From assembly GCA_951812655.1 (NCBI GenBank), contig OX638319.1, positions 496,001-560,000 of the forward strand: a DNA stretch of 64,000 nt. Reading direction: 5' to 3'. Position 1 is the first letter of the stretch. Every line of letters begins with the position of its first letter. The stretch comes from an uncultured Candidatus Nitrosopumilus sp. GTDB lineage: Archaea > Thermoproteota > Nitrososphaeria > Nitrososphaerales > Nitrosopumilaceae. The position numbers and the translations under genes are program-made. The notes under the pieces are model-generated. The model did not search any database and was not told the origin of the DNA. It saw only the letters and a list, made by a program, of their open reading frames with translations. Below, piece after piece: positions 50,123 to 59,618 of the stretch.

Positions 50123-51583
50123 TTAAGGATATGCAATTGAACTAATTACAATTGAATCTAATTCAGAAATCTTAATTCTATTTTGTTCCATGGAGTCCCT
50201 ATTTCTAATTGTAACAGTTTCATCTTCTAAAGTTTGGTGATCAACAGTTACGGCAAAAGGGGCGCCAATTTCATCAAGTCTTCTATACCTTCTTCCTATT
50301 GCACCAGAGTGATCTAAGAATGCATCACACTTTCTTTTTATTTCCACATAAATTTCATCAGCTTTCTCTTTTAGACCGTCTTTTTTTACCAGTGATAGAA
50401 TTCCAATGTGCATTGGTGCAAGATATGGCTTTAAACCCAAAACTAATCGTTCGTGCTCTTTGTCATCTTCTAAGCTATGTTCTAATATTGTGTATAAACT
50501 TCTGTCAATTCCCATCGAAATTTCAAATACATGTGGCAAAACTTTGTCATCACCATCCATTATCTCAAATTTCTGCTTGCTCTTTTTTTCATGATTGGAT
50601 AAATCATAATCCGATCTATAATTACATGCAACCAATTCTAACCATCCTATTGTGGTTTCAACTTCAAAATCAAAAGCAACTTCGGCATAAAACGCCTTTT
50701 CTTTGTCTCCAAGTTTTCTAAATCGACTTTTTGAAATGTCAATTCCGGTCTTTTCGTAAAACTCTGTCAAAATACCCAAATAATATGCTACAAATTTATT
50801 TGGAACAATCCCTGTTTCCACAGCTTCTTTGCATGTCATTGAAACAGGATCTGCATCTGTTTGAATTCTAATTGTTACATCTTGAATTTCTGAAAATTTT
50901 TCCATTTCACTCAATTTTGAAGGATTGCAAAATACTTCAATTTCTGCTTGATAGAATTCCCTTAGGCGAAGCAGACTCTGTCTAGGGGCTATCTCATTTC
51001 TAAAACTTTTCCCGACTTGTGCAATTCCTAAGGGCAGTTTACCTCTCATGGTCTTGTACAGTCTAGGAAAATCCACGAAGATCGATTGACAAGTCTCAGG
51101 GCGTAGATATGCTTCTTCATCTTCAGGACCAATTCCCACTTTGAACATCATATTGAAATTCTTGGTTTTTTCAAAATCTCCCTTGCACTTTGGACACTTA
51201 ATATTATTTTCTGAAATTGCGTTGTCGAATTCTTCCAAGTCTGCACTTTCGGGAATTTCAATTTGAGTAAGCTCTGCAATCGTTCTGTCTGCTCTAAATG
51301 TTGCATTGCATTTCATGCATTTAATGATCGGATCTGCAAAATTTCCTAAATGTCCTGATGCTTCAAAAACTGATTTTGACATTATCTGAGAACCATCAAT
51401 CTCAAGCATTCCGTCTCTTCTGATGAGTTCTCTCCTCCATAACTCTAAAAATTTATTTTTTAAACTAACTCCTGAGGGACCGTATTCCCAAAACCCTGCT
51501 TGTGCGTCCGCATAAACTTCACAGCTAGGAAAATAAAATCCTCGTTCAAGTGCCAACTTCATTACAGATTCATAGTCCAACAT
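50123..51583 (-). CDS. glyS: Glycyl-tRNA synthetase
   Basis: The protein has 486 residues. Class II motifs are present: the N-terminal block SCEVYADAQAGFWEYGPSG, the inserted zinc-like CMKCNATF with CPKCKGDF, motif 2 FRNEIAPRQSLLRLREFYQA, and motif 3 MGIDRSLYTILEH. It is the eukaryotic/archaeal homodimeric form, not the bacterial tetramer. It charges tRNA-Gly, one of whose genes (CCC) lies at 59131. It lies upstream of, and in line with, the polyprenol-phosphate glycosyltransferase on the same strand. Confidence 0.95.
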   Translation of the reverse strand: MLDYESVMKLALERGFYFPSCEVYADAQAGFWEYGPSGVSLKNKFLELWRRELIRRDGMLEIDGSQIMSKSVFEASGHLGNFADPIIKCMKCNATFRADRTIAELTQIEIPESADLEEFDNAISENNIKCPKCKGDFEKTKNFNMMFKVGIGPEDEEAYLRPETCQSIFVDFPRLYKTMRGKLPLGIAQVGKSFRNEIAPRQSLLRLREFYQAEIEVFCNPSKLSEMEKFSEIQDVTIRIQTDADPVSMTCKEAVETGIVPNKFVAYYLGILTEFYEKTGIDISKSRFRKLGDKEKAFYAEVAFDFEVETTIGWLELVACNYRSDYDLSNHEKKSKQKFEIMDGDDKVLPHVFEISMGIDRSLYTILEHSLEDDKEHERLVLGLKPYLAPMHIGILSLVKKDGLKEKADEIYVEIKRKCDAFLDHSGAIGRRYRRLDEIGAPFAVTVDHQTLEDETVTIRNRDSMEQNRIKISELDSIVISSIAYP

Positions 51584-51611
51584 GGTGTCTTTTCATCCGC
51601 GAAATAAATTT

Positions 51612-52451
51612 CTACGCAAATCCCTTTGCAACTCTAACGTTTTCAAAGTCATCTCTATCATCGTCAATAGGTGTCTCTAAAATTATGGGAATATTTTGTT
51701 TGTTTGCAAATTTCACCACTGATTGTATGCCTTTTACTCCTATTCCTCCTAATCCTAAATGATAGTGTCTGTCAAGATTGCAACCGAGTTCTCCTCTTGC
51801 ATCATTAAGATGTAGAATTTTCAAATGTTTGATTCCTACATGCTTATCAAATTCAGCAAAAGTTTCCTTTACATCATTTTCAGTTCTCAAATCATACCCT
51901 GCAACAAATGCGTGACAGGTATCTAGGCAAACGCCAAATTTTTTTGCAGGTTTCAATTGCTTGAAAATTTCACCTAACTGTTTAAAATCTGAACCAACAG
52001 AATTTTTTTGACCTGCAGTATTTTCTAACAAGATTACAACATCGTTCTTTGTTTTTCCCGCTTTAGTTAATCCTTCTACAAGTCTTTTAATTCCAGCTTC
52101 TTCCCCTGTTCCCAAATGACTTCCTAGATGCGTTACGAGGTATGGAATTCCGAGCTGTGCACATCTTTCAACTTCATCAACTAACGTTTTGACGGATTTT
52201 TCAAATCCTTCTTCTTTCGGTGTTGCCAAATTTGGTAAATATGGCATATGTGCACATATTGCCAATCGATCGATTTTACTTGATTTTATTTTTGATTTAA
52301 AATTGTCAATGTCATCTTTGGTTAATTCTTTAGCGTGCCATCCTCTTGGATTCCTTGTGAATATCTGAAATGCTGAACATTCTCTTTTAACTGCATTGTC
52401 AACAGATTTGTCTATTGAACCAGAAATTGAGACATGACATCCTATTTGCAT
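51612..52451 (-). CDS. nfo: Deoxyribonuclease IV (endonuclease IV, AP endonuclease)
   Basis: The protein has 279 residues. It begins IGCHVSISGSIDKSVDNAV and has the zinc-binding HLGSHLGTGEEAGIKRL, LLENTAGQKNSVGSDF, VCLDTCHAFVAGYDLR, and HLNDARGELGCNLDRHYHLG, all diagnostic of endonuclease IV TIM barrels. It cuts at abasic sites in base-excision repair and complements endonuclease III encoded at 40221. It ends 28 bp ahead of glyS on the same strand. Confidence 0.96.
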   Translation of the reverse strand: MQIGCHVSISGSIDKSVDNAVKRECSAFQIFTRNPRGWHAKELTKDDIDNFKSKIKSSKIDRLAICAHMPYLPNLATPKEEGFEKSVKTLVDEVERCAQLGIPYLVTHLGSHLGTGEEAGIKRLVEGLTKAGKTKNDVVILLENTAGQKNSVGSDFKQLGEIFKQLKPAKKFGVCLDTCHAFVAGYDLRTENDVKETFAEFDKHVGIKHLKILHLNDARGELGCNLDRHYHLGLGGIGVKGIQSVVKFANKQNIPIILETPIDDDRDDFENVRVAKGFA

Positions 52452-52535
52452 GTGTTACTTTTCTCTAAACATAATTTAAATCAGAGTCAATATTGAAAAA
52501 ACCAGATTTTTAAGTAAACTCTGTCAATCAGTTTT

Positions 52536-53576
52536 ATGCTTGAGTTAGGAACCGATGAATTTGCAAAATATCCTTTCTTGGAGGGAGCTGGCAAAATTCT
52601 TAAAGATAAAGGATTTCCATTGTCTCAATTTGGAAACGATCCTGATCTCAAACCAGTTGTTGAAAAGGCAGTTCATAGACTTAAGGTTTCTACCAAAGGT
52701 GGTATCTACAAATCTGAAATTATTGATGGACAAGCATCAAAATCATTTATACTTGAAAAAGAGATTTTTTCTTTTCTTTTAGCTATTGTATTAATCAAGT
52801 TAACCGGCATGCACACTTTGAAAAAGAGATTTGCTCTTGCAGAAGCAAGGCGTGCAGAAAATCATCTTGAAAAAGATTTGGGAAAGGCATCTGATAAATC
52901 AAAAGTCGATTTGGCAATCAGAATTATTTATGATTTGTTCAATATTGAAGTGGTAAAGGAAAATGATTTTTTCAAAATACCTGTGTCCGACTATTTGAAA
53001 CACTCAGTAGATTTTCATGAGCGTGAATGGAAACTTATCAACAGACATGTGGAAGATGGAAAAGTATTGCTTACCCCAGATAAGACAGTCCGATTAATTC
53101 GAAAAGAGCTTAGTACTTACATCATATCCAAAATATCCAACGCGCCTACACCTCCTATGATTTCTGGATTGGAAAAAATTGTTAGCGAATTAACCTCAAT
53201 TGGGAGAGATCTAACTCCCTCTTATACTGTAATCACTGGAGAACATCCGCCATGCATAAAACATGCAATTGAAATTCTCGAAAAAGGTGAAAATCTTCCT
53301 CATTCTGGAAGATTCATGTTGGCCACTTTTCTTTTGGCAAAAGGACAATCGGTTCAACAAATTGCACCTTTGTTCAAAAATGCTCCTGATTATAATGAAC
53401 GTGTAACACTATATCAACTGAATCACTTAGCTGGAACCTATGGTAGTGGAACGCAATACTCATGTCCCTCATGTGAGAAACTTAAAACTCAAAGCTTGTG
53501 TTTTGCAACATCTGAATGCGACAATATTGTAAATCCATTACAATTCGGAAGGAAAAAGAATGATGCAAGAAGCTGA
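52536..53576 (+). CDS. priL: DNA primase large subunit PriL
   Basis: The protein has 346 residues. The C-terminal iron-sulfur region carries cysteines at about 239 (EHPPCIKHA), 310 and 313 (CPSCEKLK) and 322 (SLCFATS), with FMLATFLLAKGQSVQQIAPLF between, as in archaeal and eukaryotic PriL. It stabilises the initiating primase complex. Its 3' end overlaps priS by 17 bp, so the two are translated together. The N-terminal half is helical. Confidence 0.93.
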   Translation: MLELGTDEFAKYPFLEGAGKILKDKGFPLSQFGNDPDLKPVVEKAVHRLKVSTKGGIYKSEIIDGQASKSFILEKEIFSFLLAIVLIKLTGMHTLKKRFALAEARRAENHLEKDLGKASDKSKVDLAIRIIYDLFNIEVVKENDFFKIPVSDYLKHSVDFHEREWKLINRHVEDGKVLLTPDKTVRLIRKELSTYIISKISNAPTPPMISGLEKIVSELTSIGRDLTPSYTVITGEHPPCIKHAIEILEKGENLPHSGRFMLATFLLAKGQSVQQIAPLFKNAPDYNERVTLYQLNHLAGTYGSGTQYSCPSCEKLKTQSLCFATSECDNIVNPLQFGRKKNDARS

Positions 53577-54684
53577 CACAAAATTTTTAGAAAGTTCGTT
53601 TAAAAAATACTATTTCAACCATTTTGATCAAATAAAAGTTCCAGATCGAACAAATGAAAGGGAATTTGGATATCAGAAATTTAATTCTGGGATGAGTAGA
53701 CACATTTCAATTAAAGATGATAAAGAATTACATTTGTTACTAATACAAAATATTCCATCTGACATTTATTGTTCTAACGCATATTACTCATTTCCAAATC
53801 TTCCTATGAATGAAAAAGATTGGCGAGAGGCAGATTTAATTTTTGACATCGATGCAAAAGATCTAAACTTACCATGCAGAATTGATCATACTGTATCAAT
53901 TTGTAATGAATGCAACAATATATCAAAAAATTCATTACAATGTACCAAGTGCAATTCCAGTAAATTAGAAAAAAAATCTTTGCCTTGCAAAAATTGCATT
54001 GATGCCTCAAAGTTTGAAGTTAAAAAATTATCTGAAGTTCTAATTGATGATCTTGATATAGATAAAGACAACATTCATGTATATTTTTCTGGAAACGAAG
54101 GATTTCACGTATATGCGTATAATTCTCAATTCCAACACATTGGTTCAAGAGAAAGATCAGAACTAGTTGATTATATTTTGCTTCGTGGTACTATCCCTGA
54201 AACATTTGGAATGAAGAAATTCAAACAGGATCGTACATCTTTTCCAAATCTCGATGAACGTGGATGGCGAGGAAGGTTTGCTAAACATATTTTTGGTTCA
54301 AAATCCAAACGTTCAAAAATTATAACTGAACTACTTGCAAATGGCTATTCATCATTTCAAAAAACTCTTGATGATGCATCAGATGACATAGGAGTGAAAA
54401 TAGATCCTAATGTTACTATGGACATTCATCGAATTTTTAGACTGCCTGGTTCCATTAACAGCAAAAGTGGACTTGTAAAAACTCATTGTAAGGATTTGGC
54501 AAGGTTTGATCCATACACTGAAGCATCTTTTCTAAGTGATGATTCTGTAGAGATAATTGCTAATTGTCCAATAGAATTTAAATTAAAAAATAAAAAGTTT
54601 GGTCCATACAACAATGAAAAAATATCGGTTCCTACATTTGCCGCAGTTTACATGATTTCCAAAAAATTTGCCAGAATCGCCTAA
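53560..54684 (+). CDS. priS: DNA primase small (catalytic) subunit PriS
   Basis: The protein has 374 residues; the first ATG pair at 53560/53563 makes either start possible. The catalytic DxD lies in ADLIFDIDAKDL (about 96-98). An inserted zinc motif has six cysteines (CNECNN, CTKCNSS, LPCKNC at about 115-146). VYFSGNEGFHVYAYN holds the nucleotide-binding Ser-Gly-His-like segment and TMDIHRIFRLPGSINSKSGL is the conserved core. It synthesises primers with PriL. Coupling with priL is by overlap. Confidence 0.93.
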   Translation: MMQEADTKFLESSFKKYYFNHFDQIKVPDRTNEREFGYQKFNSGMSRHISIKDDKELHLLLIQNIPSDIYCSNAYYSFPNLPMNEKDWREADLIFDIDAKDLNLPCRIDHTVSICNECNNISKNSLQCTKCNSSKLEKKSLPCKNCIDASKFEVKKLSEVLIDDLDIDKDNIHVYFSGNEGFHVYAYNSQFQHIGSRERSELVDYILLRGTIPETFGMKKFKQDRTSFPNLDERGWRGRFAKHIFGSKSKRSKIITELLANGYSSFQKTLDDASDDIGVKIDPNVTMDIHRIFRLPGSINSKSGLVKTHCKDLARFDPYTEASFLSDDSVEIIANCPIEFKLKNKKFGPYNNEKISVPTFAAVYMISKKFARIA

Positions 54685-54725
54685 TTTTGCTGGTAAGACA
54701 TTAATTTACCAAATCTGGAGAAATT

Positions 54726-57590
54726 TTGGTTTTGTATAGCGCCTCTACTGATAAGCAAGCTCCACCTCCTGATGCTGGGAAATTCATTAGATTGGGCATT
54801 ATTGCTGTCATTGGCGTAGTGATCTTTTCCATGGTTGGAAATCAGGCAGTCATTTTATCAATGAATTTCACCGAATTTGGTGAACAATTTAGCAAGCCTC
54901 TTTACTACTCCTTGATTTCTACTCTAATTCTCTCTGCCGTTGCTCTTGTTCGTGTTAATATCAAAGAAAGATCTTCAATTTTCTGGTATGCTATCAGTAC
55001 AGGAATAGGCTTTCTTTCAAGTGGTGGACAACAGCCTATTTCTACAAATGTTCAGAGTTTTAGAGATCACAAGCTAACCTCTCCGCAATTTGTCCTTTGG
55101 CAAATTACAAAGATCTTGCTTTTTGGGGCATTCTTTGTAAATATCATGTTTGGATTTGCTGCAATGTCTTTTATCGAAGGTAATTCTTTGGGAATTGAAA
55201 ACCTACCTGCTTTATTCTCTCTACCTTTTGTAACTCCTGAAACTAACCCGAGTTATGCGTCTGAAAATGTAGTACCAATGATTCCAGCTTTGGTGATTCT
55301 AATTCCTCCATTACTTGCAGCAATTGGATTACGTTTAGTTTTGTATGTGGGAATACATAGAATAATCAACGTAATTACTTCTTTTCTAAAAGATTCTAGC
55401 GAAGGAAAGCCTAGATATCTAAATTATGTCTCAACTATCGAAGGAATTATTGGTATTGGTATTCTTTGGGTGGGCTTTAATCTATTTTTCACGGATCAAA
55501 TTGATTACAATACAAGATATGTGATAGGTGGTACACTTGTAATAGGCGCTGCATTAATCGCATTTTCAATAGTTGATAGAATTCGAGCACGTGTACTTAC
55601 TCATATGTTTAAGAGAGACGTATACATCAGAATTCTAACAATAATCGCAATTGCAATTATTGTAGCTGGAGTTGTATCTGTAAACAACAGCATTGCAGAT
55701 GCAAAGAAGATTGAATATCTGGGACCCTACACTGCTCAACAAATAGGCGTGAATCGTTATCTTGGTGAGCTAAATAACGTACAGGAAAATATTCACGATG
55801 TTCAGCTAACATCTGTTTCTCCAAATAACATAAACAATTATGTAAAACAAAACAGTGATGTCCTTGACGTCATTCGAGTTTGGGATTGGGAAGCTGCATT
55901 TGCAAAACTAAAACCCGAAATTGGACTTATTCCATATGTTGACTTTGAAGACAATGACATTCTCAGATTTAACAATACTTTGTATTGGACAGCATCAATG
56001 AAGCCAATTCTTCCATCATCAGTGAGTATTGACAATCAATGGTACAACGAACACCTGGTTTATACCCATGTTCCGGATGGATTTTTAACCCTAGAAGCCA
56101 CTGATGGTCAAATCGTTGACAGTGGGGAATTTTTCAAACAAAGAGAAATTTACTATGGTGAAGGCGGATTATTTGAACAAACTTGGTCTGGATATGCAAA
56201 TTCAAGAGATAATGAAAATAGTGCAGAACTTGGAGGGGTATCTTATTCTGGTTTAGGTGGATTGGATGTCTCACCACCTCTAAGTTGGATATTTGAGCCA
56301 AACTTCCTGCTTTCATTTCCTACCGAACCTGTACATATCATGAGATACAAAGACGTGCATGATAGAATGGAAGTGCTATATCCTTATTTCCTCTATGATC
56401 TATTTGGAAAAGAATTAGACTCGCTTCCAGTAACAGATGGAGAAAATTCCTATTGGTTAATCCCTCTGATTATTGGATTTGACACAAGAGATGTGCCATG
56501 GTCTGTAGGCAATCCATATCTTCGTTTGGTGGGCTATGCACTCGTAGACTCTTACAATGGAGATATTCAGCTACTAAAAACCGGGGATGATTTCTTCTCT
56601 GAGATGTTCGCTGGTCAATATTCTGAACAATTCCAACCTATGCCTTCTTGGTTAGAAGAACAGATCAGATATCCAGTAGAACTGTTCAATTGGAAAACTG
56701 AAATGTATAACATCTACCATGTAACAAATGTTGAGACTTTCATCCAAGCAAATGAATTCTATGAAATTCCTAGAGGTCTAGATACCTATTACGTTGAAGC
56801 AAAACCTCCAGGTTTTGAGCAAACAGAATTCTTAGGATTGCTGTCTTTAGAATTAAAAGGATCTCAAGGAAGAAATCTTGCCGGATACATGGTAGTTGAG
56901 AATGATCTTAACAACTTGGGAAATTTACAATTTTATGAGGTCCCGTTGAATTCTACTACCAAATTAATTGGACCTACAGCTGTAAGAGAAGCACTTGACA
57001 GGGATCCAGAATTTGCTCAACTAAAAACCCTTTTGAGAAATCCAAGAGTTGGTGATAATATTCTGTATCGTGTTGGTGATCACGACGTTTACTTTATTCC
57101 AGTTTATACTGCAGGTGCAGGAGGCGTTGTTGCTCAATTAGGTACTATAGCTGCCGTTGGAGCAGCATTTAACGGAGAATATTTTGTAGGTTTGGGCTCA
57201 ACTCAGGAAGAAGCATTTGAGGAATACCTGAAGAAAGTTTCTGGAGTTGCTTCAACCACTACTACTGCTGATGATGATTATGTTGAACTAGACAAGAGTG
57301 ACAGAATCAATATCATAAAGTCAGTGTTTGAAGACAATGATATTGCGGTATCCGAACCAACATCCATACAGATTCCATTGTCATTTAATGAAGGAGAACT
57401 TTTCTTCTTTACTGAAAATGATCGTGTGGAGGCTGAAGAATTCCTATCAGAATTCATTGATGACTTTGTAAAGCCACGTAGTGACCGAGTCTTCATGTGG
57501 CAAGAGGAAACCAACCTCAACATCGGAACTGTATTTGTAAAGGATGGACTTCCTGAGATACACTATGTATCAATTGAGGTAGGCAACTAA
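54726..57590 (+). CDS. UPF0182-family large membrane protein
   Basis: The protein has 954 residues from a TTG start. About seven transmembrane helices are concentrated in the first 330 residues (LGIIAVIGVVIFSMVG, IGILWVGFNLFFTD), followed by a very large extracellular part with the family blocks VFVGLGST-type (NGEYFVGLGSTQEEAFEEYL) and YWLIPLIIGFDTRDVPWS. UPF0182 proteins are widespread and of unknown function. The size and layout agree with the family. The stop codon directly abuts the start of the GATase gene. Confidence 0.88.
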   Translation: MVLYSASTDKQAPPPDAGKFIRLGIIAVIGVVIFSMVGNQAVILSMNFTEFGEQFSKPLYYSLISTLILSAVALVRVNIKERSSIFWYAISTGIGFLSSGGQQPISTNVQSFRDHKLTSPQFVLWQITKILLFGAFFVNIMFGFAAMSFIEGNSLGIENLPALFSLPFVTPETNPSYASENVVPMIPALVILIPPLLAAIGLRLVLYVGIHRIINVITSFLKDSSEGKPRYLNYVSTIEGIIGIGILWVGFNLFFTDQIDYNTRYVIGGTLVIGAALIAFSIVDRIRARVLTHMFKRDVYIRILTIIAIAIIVAGVVSVNNSIADAKKIEYLGPYTAQQIGVNRYLGELNNVQENIHDVQLTSVSPNNINNYVKQNSDVLDVIRVWDWEAAFAKLKPEIGLIPYVDFEDNDILRFNNTLYWTASMKPILPSSVSIDNQWYNEHLVYTHVPDGFLTLEATDGQIVDSGEFFKQREIYYGEGGLFEQTWSGYANSRDNENSAELGGVSYSGLGGLDVSPPLSWIFEPNFLLSFPTEPVHIMRYKDVHDRMEVLYPYFLYDLFGKELDSLPVTDGENSYWLIPLIIGFDTRDVPWSVGNPYLRLVGYALVDSYNGDIQLLKTGDDFFSEMFAGQYSEQFQPMPSWLEEQIRYPVELFNWKTEMYNIYHVTNVETFIQANEFYEIPRGLDTYYVEAKPPGFEQTEFLGLLSLELKGSQGRNLAGYMVVENDLNNLGNLQFYEVPLNSTTKLIGPTAVREALDRDPEFAQLKTLLRNPRVGDNILYRVGDHDVYFIPVYTAGAGGVVAQLGTIAAVGAAFNGEYFVGLGSTQEEAFEEYLKKVSGVASTTTTADDDYVELDKSDRINIIKSVFEDNDIAVSEPTSIQIPLSFNEGELFFFTENDRVEAEEFLSEFIDDFVKPRSDRVFMWQEETNLNIGTVFVKDGLPEIHYVSIEVGN

Positions 57591-58133
57591 TTGCTGCTTG
57601 TTGTTGACAATGGCTCAGTCTACACAAGGCAATTAACCAATTTCTTGGGAGAAACTGGAGTTTTATTTGAAAAGCAACCTCCACAATCTCTAGATCTAAA
57701 TTTACTTACAAACTATGATGGTTTCATCCTTTCTGGAAGAAAGAAAAATGAAAAAAAAATCAATGAAATCAATTCAAAAATTGTCAAATATTGTGTCAAG
57801 AATAATGTTAAGTTATTAGGAATATGCTATGGTGCTGAAATTCTAGCTCTGACTTTGGGGGGTACAATTAGAAAAACTCCTTCTGTTCAAAAAGGCAATG
57901 AATTAATTCTAATTCTAAAGGAGAATTCAATTTGCAATGATTCTCTGAATGTATTTGAGAGTCATGCTTTTGAGATTTCCAAGCTTCCAAATCCTCTAGT
58001 ACAACTAGCTGGTTCAGAAAATTGTAAATATGAAATGATCCAATATGAAAAAAGACCAATATTTGGAACACAGTTTCACCCTGAAATGAGTAAAGATGGG
58101 AATTATCTGATTGAAAAATTCTGTTCACTCTGA
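57591..58133 (+). CDS. Class I glutamine amidotransferase, GMP-synthase subunit A-like
   Basis: The protein has 180 residues from a TTG start immediately after the UPF0182 stop. The catalytic triad is visible: nucleophile Cys79 in LLGICYGAEI, and His163/Glu165 in QFHPEMS. Length and pattern fit stand-alone GATases such as archaeal GMP synthase subunit A, but the DNGSVYTRQL start is also compatible with other family members. No synthetase subunit is near, so the partner is not identified. Confidence 0.8.
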   Translation: MLLVVDNGSVYTRQLTNFLGETGVLFEKQPPQSLDLNLLTNYDGFILSGRKKNEKKINEINSKIVKYCVKNNVKLLGICYGAEILALTLGGTIRKTPSVQKGNELILILKENSICNDSLNVFESHAFEISKLPNPLVQLAGSENCKYEMIQYEKRPIFGTQFHPEMSKDGNYLIEKFCSL

Positions 58134-58167
58134 TTGATTTTAATAACTCTCAAAATTTCTTTATGTC

Positions 58168-59130
58168 ATGGAAGAAGAAAATCATGAATTACTTTTGCCT
58201 CTAGTTGAAGAAGAAAACATTTGCCTTCCATTGCCTATCAATGTCGTGTCCAAATACTGGAATGTTGAATTGTCTATGGATGAAGCGATAGAAGCAGCAA
58301 AAAAATATTCTGGATTTGAGGGAAGCGTTTTGATAGAAGGAATTGACTCCGCAGAAAGATCTGGCCTAATGTGCAAAATCTTCCATTCATCCTTAACTGA
58401 ATTAAAAAAAATTATCGATATGGGAATTCCTCCAATTGTAATACTCCCAGGAATTCCCGAAATTACTCAGCATGCTTCCGTAATTACTGGCTATAATGAT
58501 GAAGAAAAAACCATCCTTCACTATATTCAAAAAGGTAATCAAGAAGGTGAGCAACAAGAAGGTGCAATACCTCAAGAAATATTTGAAAATGAATGGGCTG
58601 AAGAAGGAAAACTACTCATTGTTTTAACTCCTTCTGAAATCATGTCTTCTATAGAATTTGAAAACGCTTCAAACAATAATTCAAATCTGCTGTGTTTTGT
58701 ATCTGAAAAACAAAATATCCTAAAAAATGATTCTGAAGCACTTGAATCATTGAAACAAGCTGTTGATTTAGATCCAAATAACTCAACTGCACTTAATTTG
58801 TTAGGCGCTGTCATGAATAAACAAAATTCTCCTGAATGCATCAAGCATTATGAGAAGTGTATATCCATTAACAGCAGATCATTTTTGAGCTTTAACGGTT
58901 TGGGAAATTTCTATCTTAAAACAAATCAATTTGAAAAAGCAGAGGATTGCTATTCTAAAGCCATAGAAATAAATCCTAAAAGATCTGCAAGAATTTACAA
59001 AAATCGTGCTTATCTTAGGGAAAAACAAAACAAAAATCCTGATGCGAAGGATGATCTTAAAAATTATTTAAAGTATTATCCTAGAGCCCCTGATCGAGGC
59101 ATGATAGAGCAAGCAATAAGAGAACTGTGA
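58168..59130 (+). CDS. Peptidase C39-like domain fused to TPR repeats
   Basis: The protein has 320 residues, cytoplasmic by lack of signal. The N-terminal half resembles a papain-like C39 domain: candidate Cys19 in ENICLPLPINVV, and His102 in ITQHASVITGYNDEEKTILHY. The C-terminal half (about 195-315) has TPR motifs (ALNLLGAVMNKQNSPECIKH, FLSFNGLGNFYLKTNQFEKA). Such a fusion suggests a peptidase or pseudopeptidase with a protein-protein interface. No secretion partner is adjacent. Its stop abuts the tRNA gene. Confidence 0.7.
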   Translation: MEEENHELLLPLVEEENICLPLPINVVSKYWNVELSMDEAIEAAKKYSGFEGSVLIEGIDSAERSGLMCKIFHSSLTELKKIIDMGIPPIVILPGIPEITQHASVITGYNDEEKTILHYIQKGNQEGEQQEGAIPQEIFENEWAEEGKLLIVLTPSEIMSSIEFENASNNNSNLLCFVSEKQNILKNDSEALESLKQAVDLDPNNSTALNLLGAVMNKQNSPECIKHYEKCISINSRSFLSFNGLGNFYLKTNQFEKAEDCYSKAIEINPKRSARIYKNRAYLREKQNKNPDAKDDLKNYLKYYPRAPDRGMIEQAIREL

Positions 59131-59204
59131 TGCGGAGTGCGGGATTTGAACCCGCGGCCTTCAGCTTGGGAAGCTGACGTCATACCAGACTAAACTAACT
59201 CCGC
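59131..59204 (-). tRNA. tRNA-Gly (anticodon CCC)
   Basis: The reverse strand folds as a complete cloverleaf. The acceptor is GCGGAGT with ACTCCGC plus discriminator A; the anticodon stem-loop TCAGC-TTCCCAA-GCTGA gives CCC; the T arm is GCGGG-TTCAAAT-CCCGC. No intron is visible and CCA is not encoded. The 3' end sits 1 base from the stop of the convergent C39/TPR gene. Confidence 0.95.
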
Positions 59205-59256
59205 TCATGACAAATTCATTGACTATGATTAAATATCTTGATTGTTAAATCTAGGT

Positions 59257-59430
59257 ATGGATGCACGATGCCCTGAATGTGAAAGGGTTGCAAAACTGGA
59301 TGAAGATATTACAACTGTAAAATGCCCTCATTGCAATTTTGAAGCCGATTATGAAACTTATCTTGAAATCATGAAAGATCATGCAATCAACATGTCATCT
59401 GATTATATTCCAGACAGACCTGGTATTTGA
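59257..59430 (+). CDS. Small zinc-ribbon protein
   Basis: The protein has 57 residues from the ATG at 59257; an upstream TTG at 59242 is in frame but less likely. It reads DARCPECERVAKLDEDITTV, then KCPHCNFEADYETYLEIM, a C-x2-C pair followed by another C-x2-C, consistent with one zinc ribbon of the rubredoxin-like type. The C-terminal helix is acidic. Function unknown. It is convergent with the 39-residue zinc protein, with no bases between the stop codons. Confidence 0.7.
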   Translation: MDARCPECERVAKLDEDITTVKCPHCNFEADYETYLEIMKDHAINMSSDYIPDRPGI

Positions 59431-59550
59431 TTACCAATAGTTTCCTTTGTCTGAACAGTCTAAATGAGCTCCGCAATTTGGACAAAACATATGACATGCT
59501 TGCATATCCACCATCTTGTTGTCGCATCTTGGACACCTGATCTCTTCCAT
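59431..59550 (-). CDS. Very small zinc-binding protein (39 residues)
   Basis: A frame from ATG 59550 to TAA 59431 reads MEEIRCPRCDNKMVDMQACH and then MFCPNCGAHLDCSD, ending KGNYW. C-x2-C, C-H and C-x2-C patterns with a further Cys define one or two zinc sites, similar to zinc-ribbon minimal domains. It is too short for most automatic gene calls, but the cysteine spacing is strong evidence for a real protein. It is convergent with the 57-residue zinc ribbon. Confidence 0.7.
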   Translation of the reverse strand: MEEIRCPRCDNKMVDMQACHMFCPNCGAHLDCSDKGNYW

Positions 59551-59618
59551 TATGCCTATACATGTTGAACTTGATTTAAAAATAATGTCCAAAGGTTAAT
59601 TAGTCGTTCAACTGTTTT

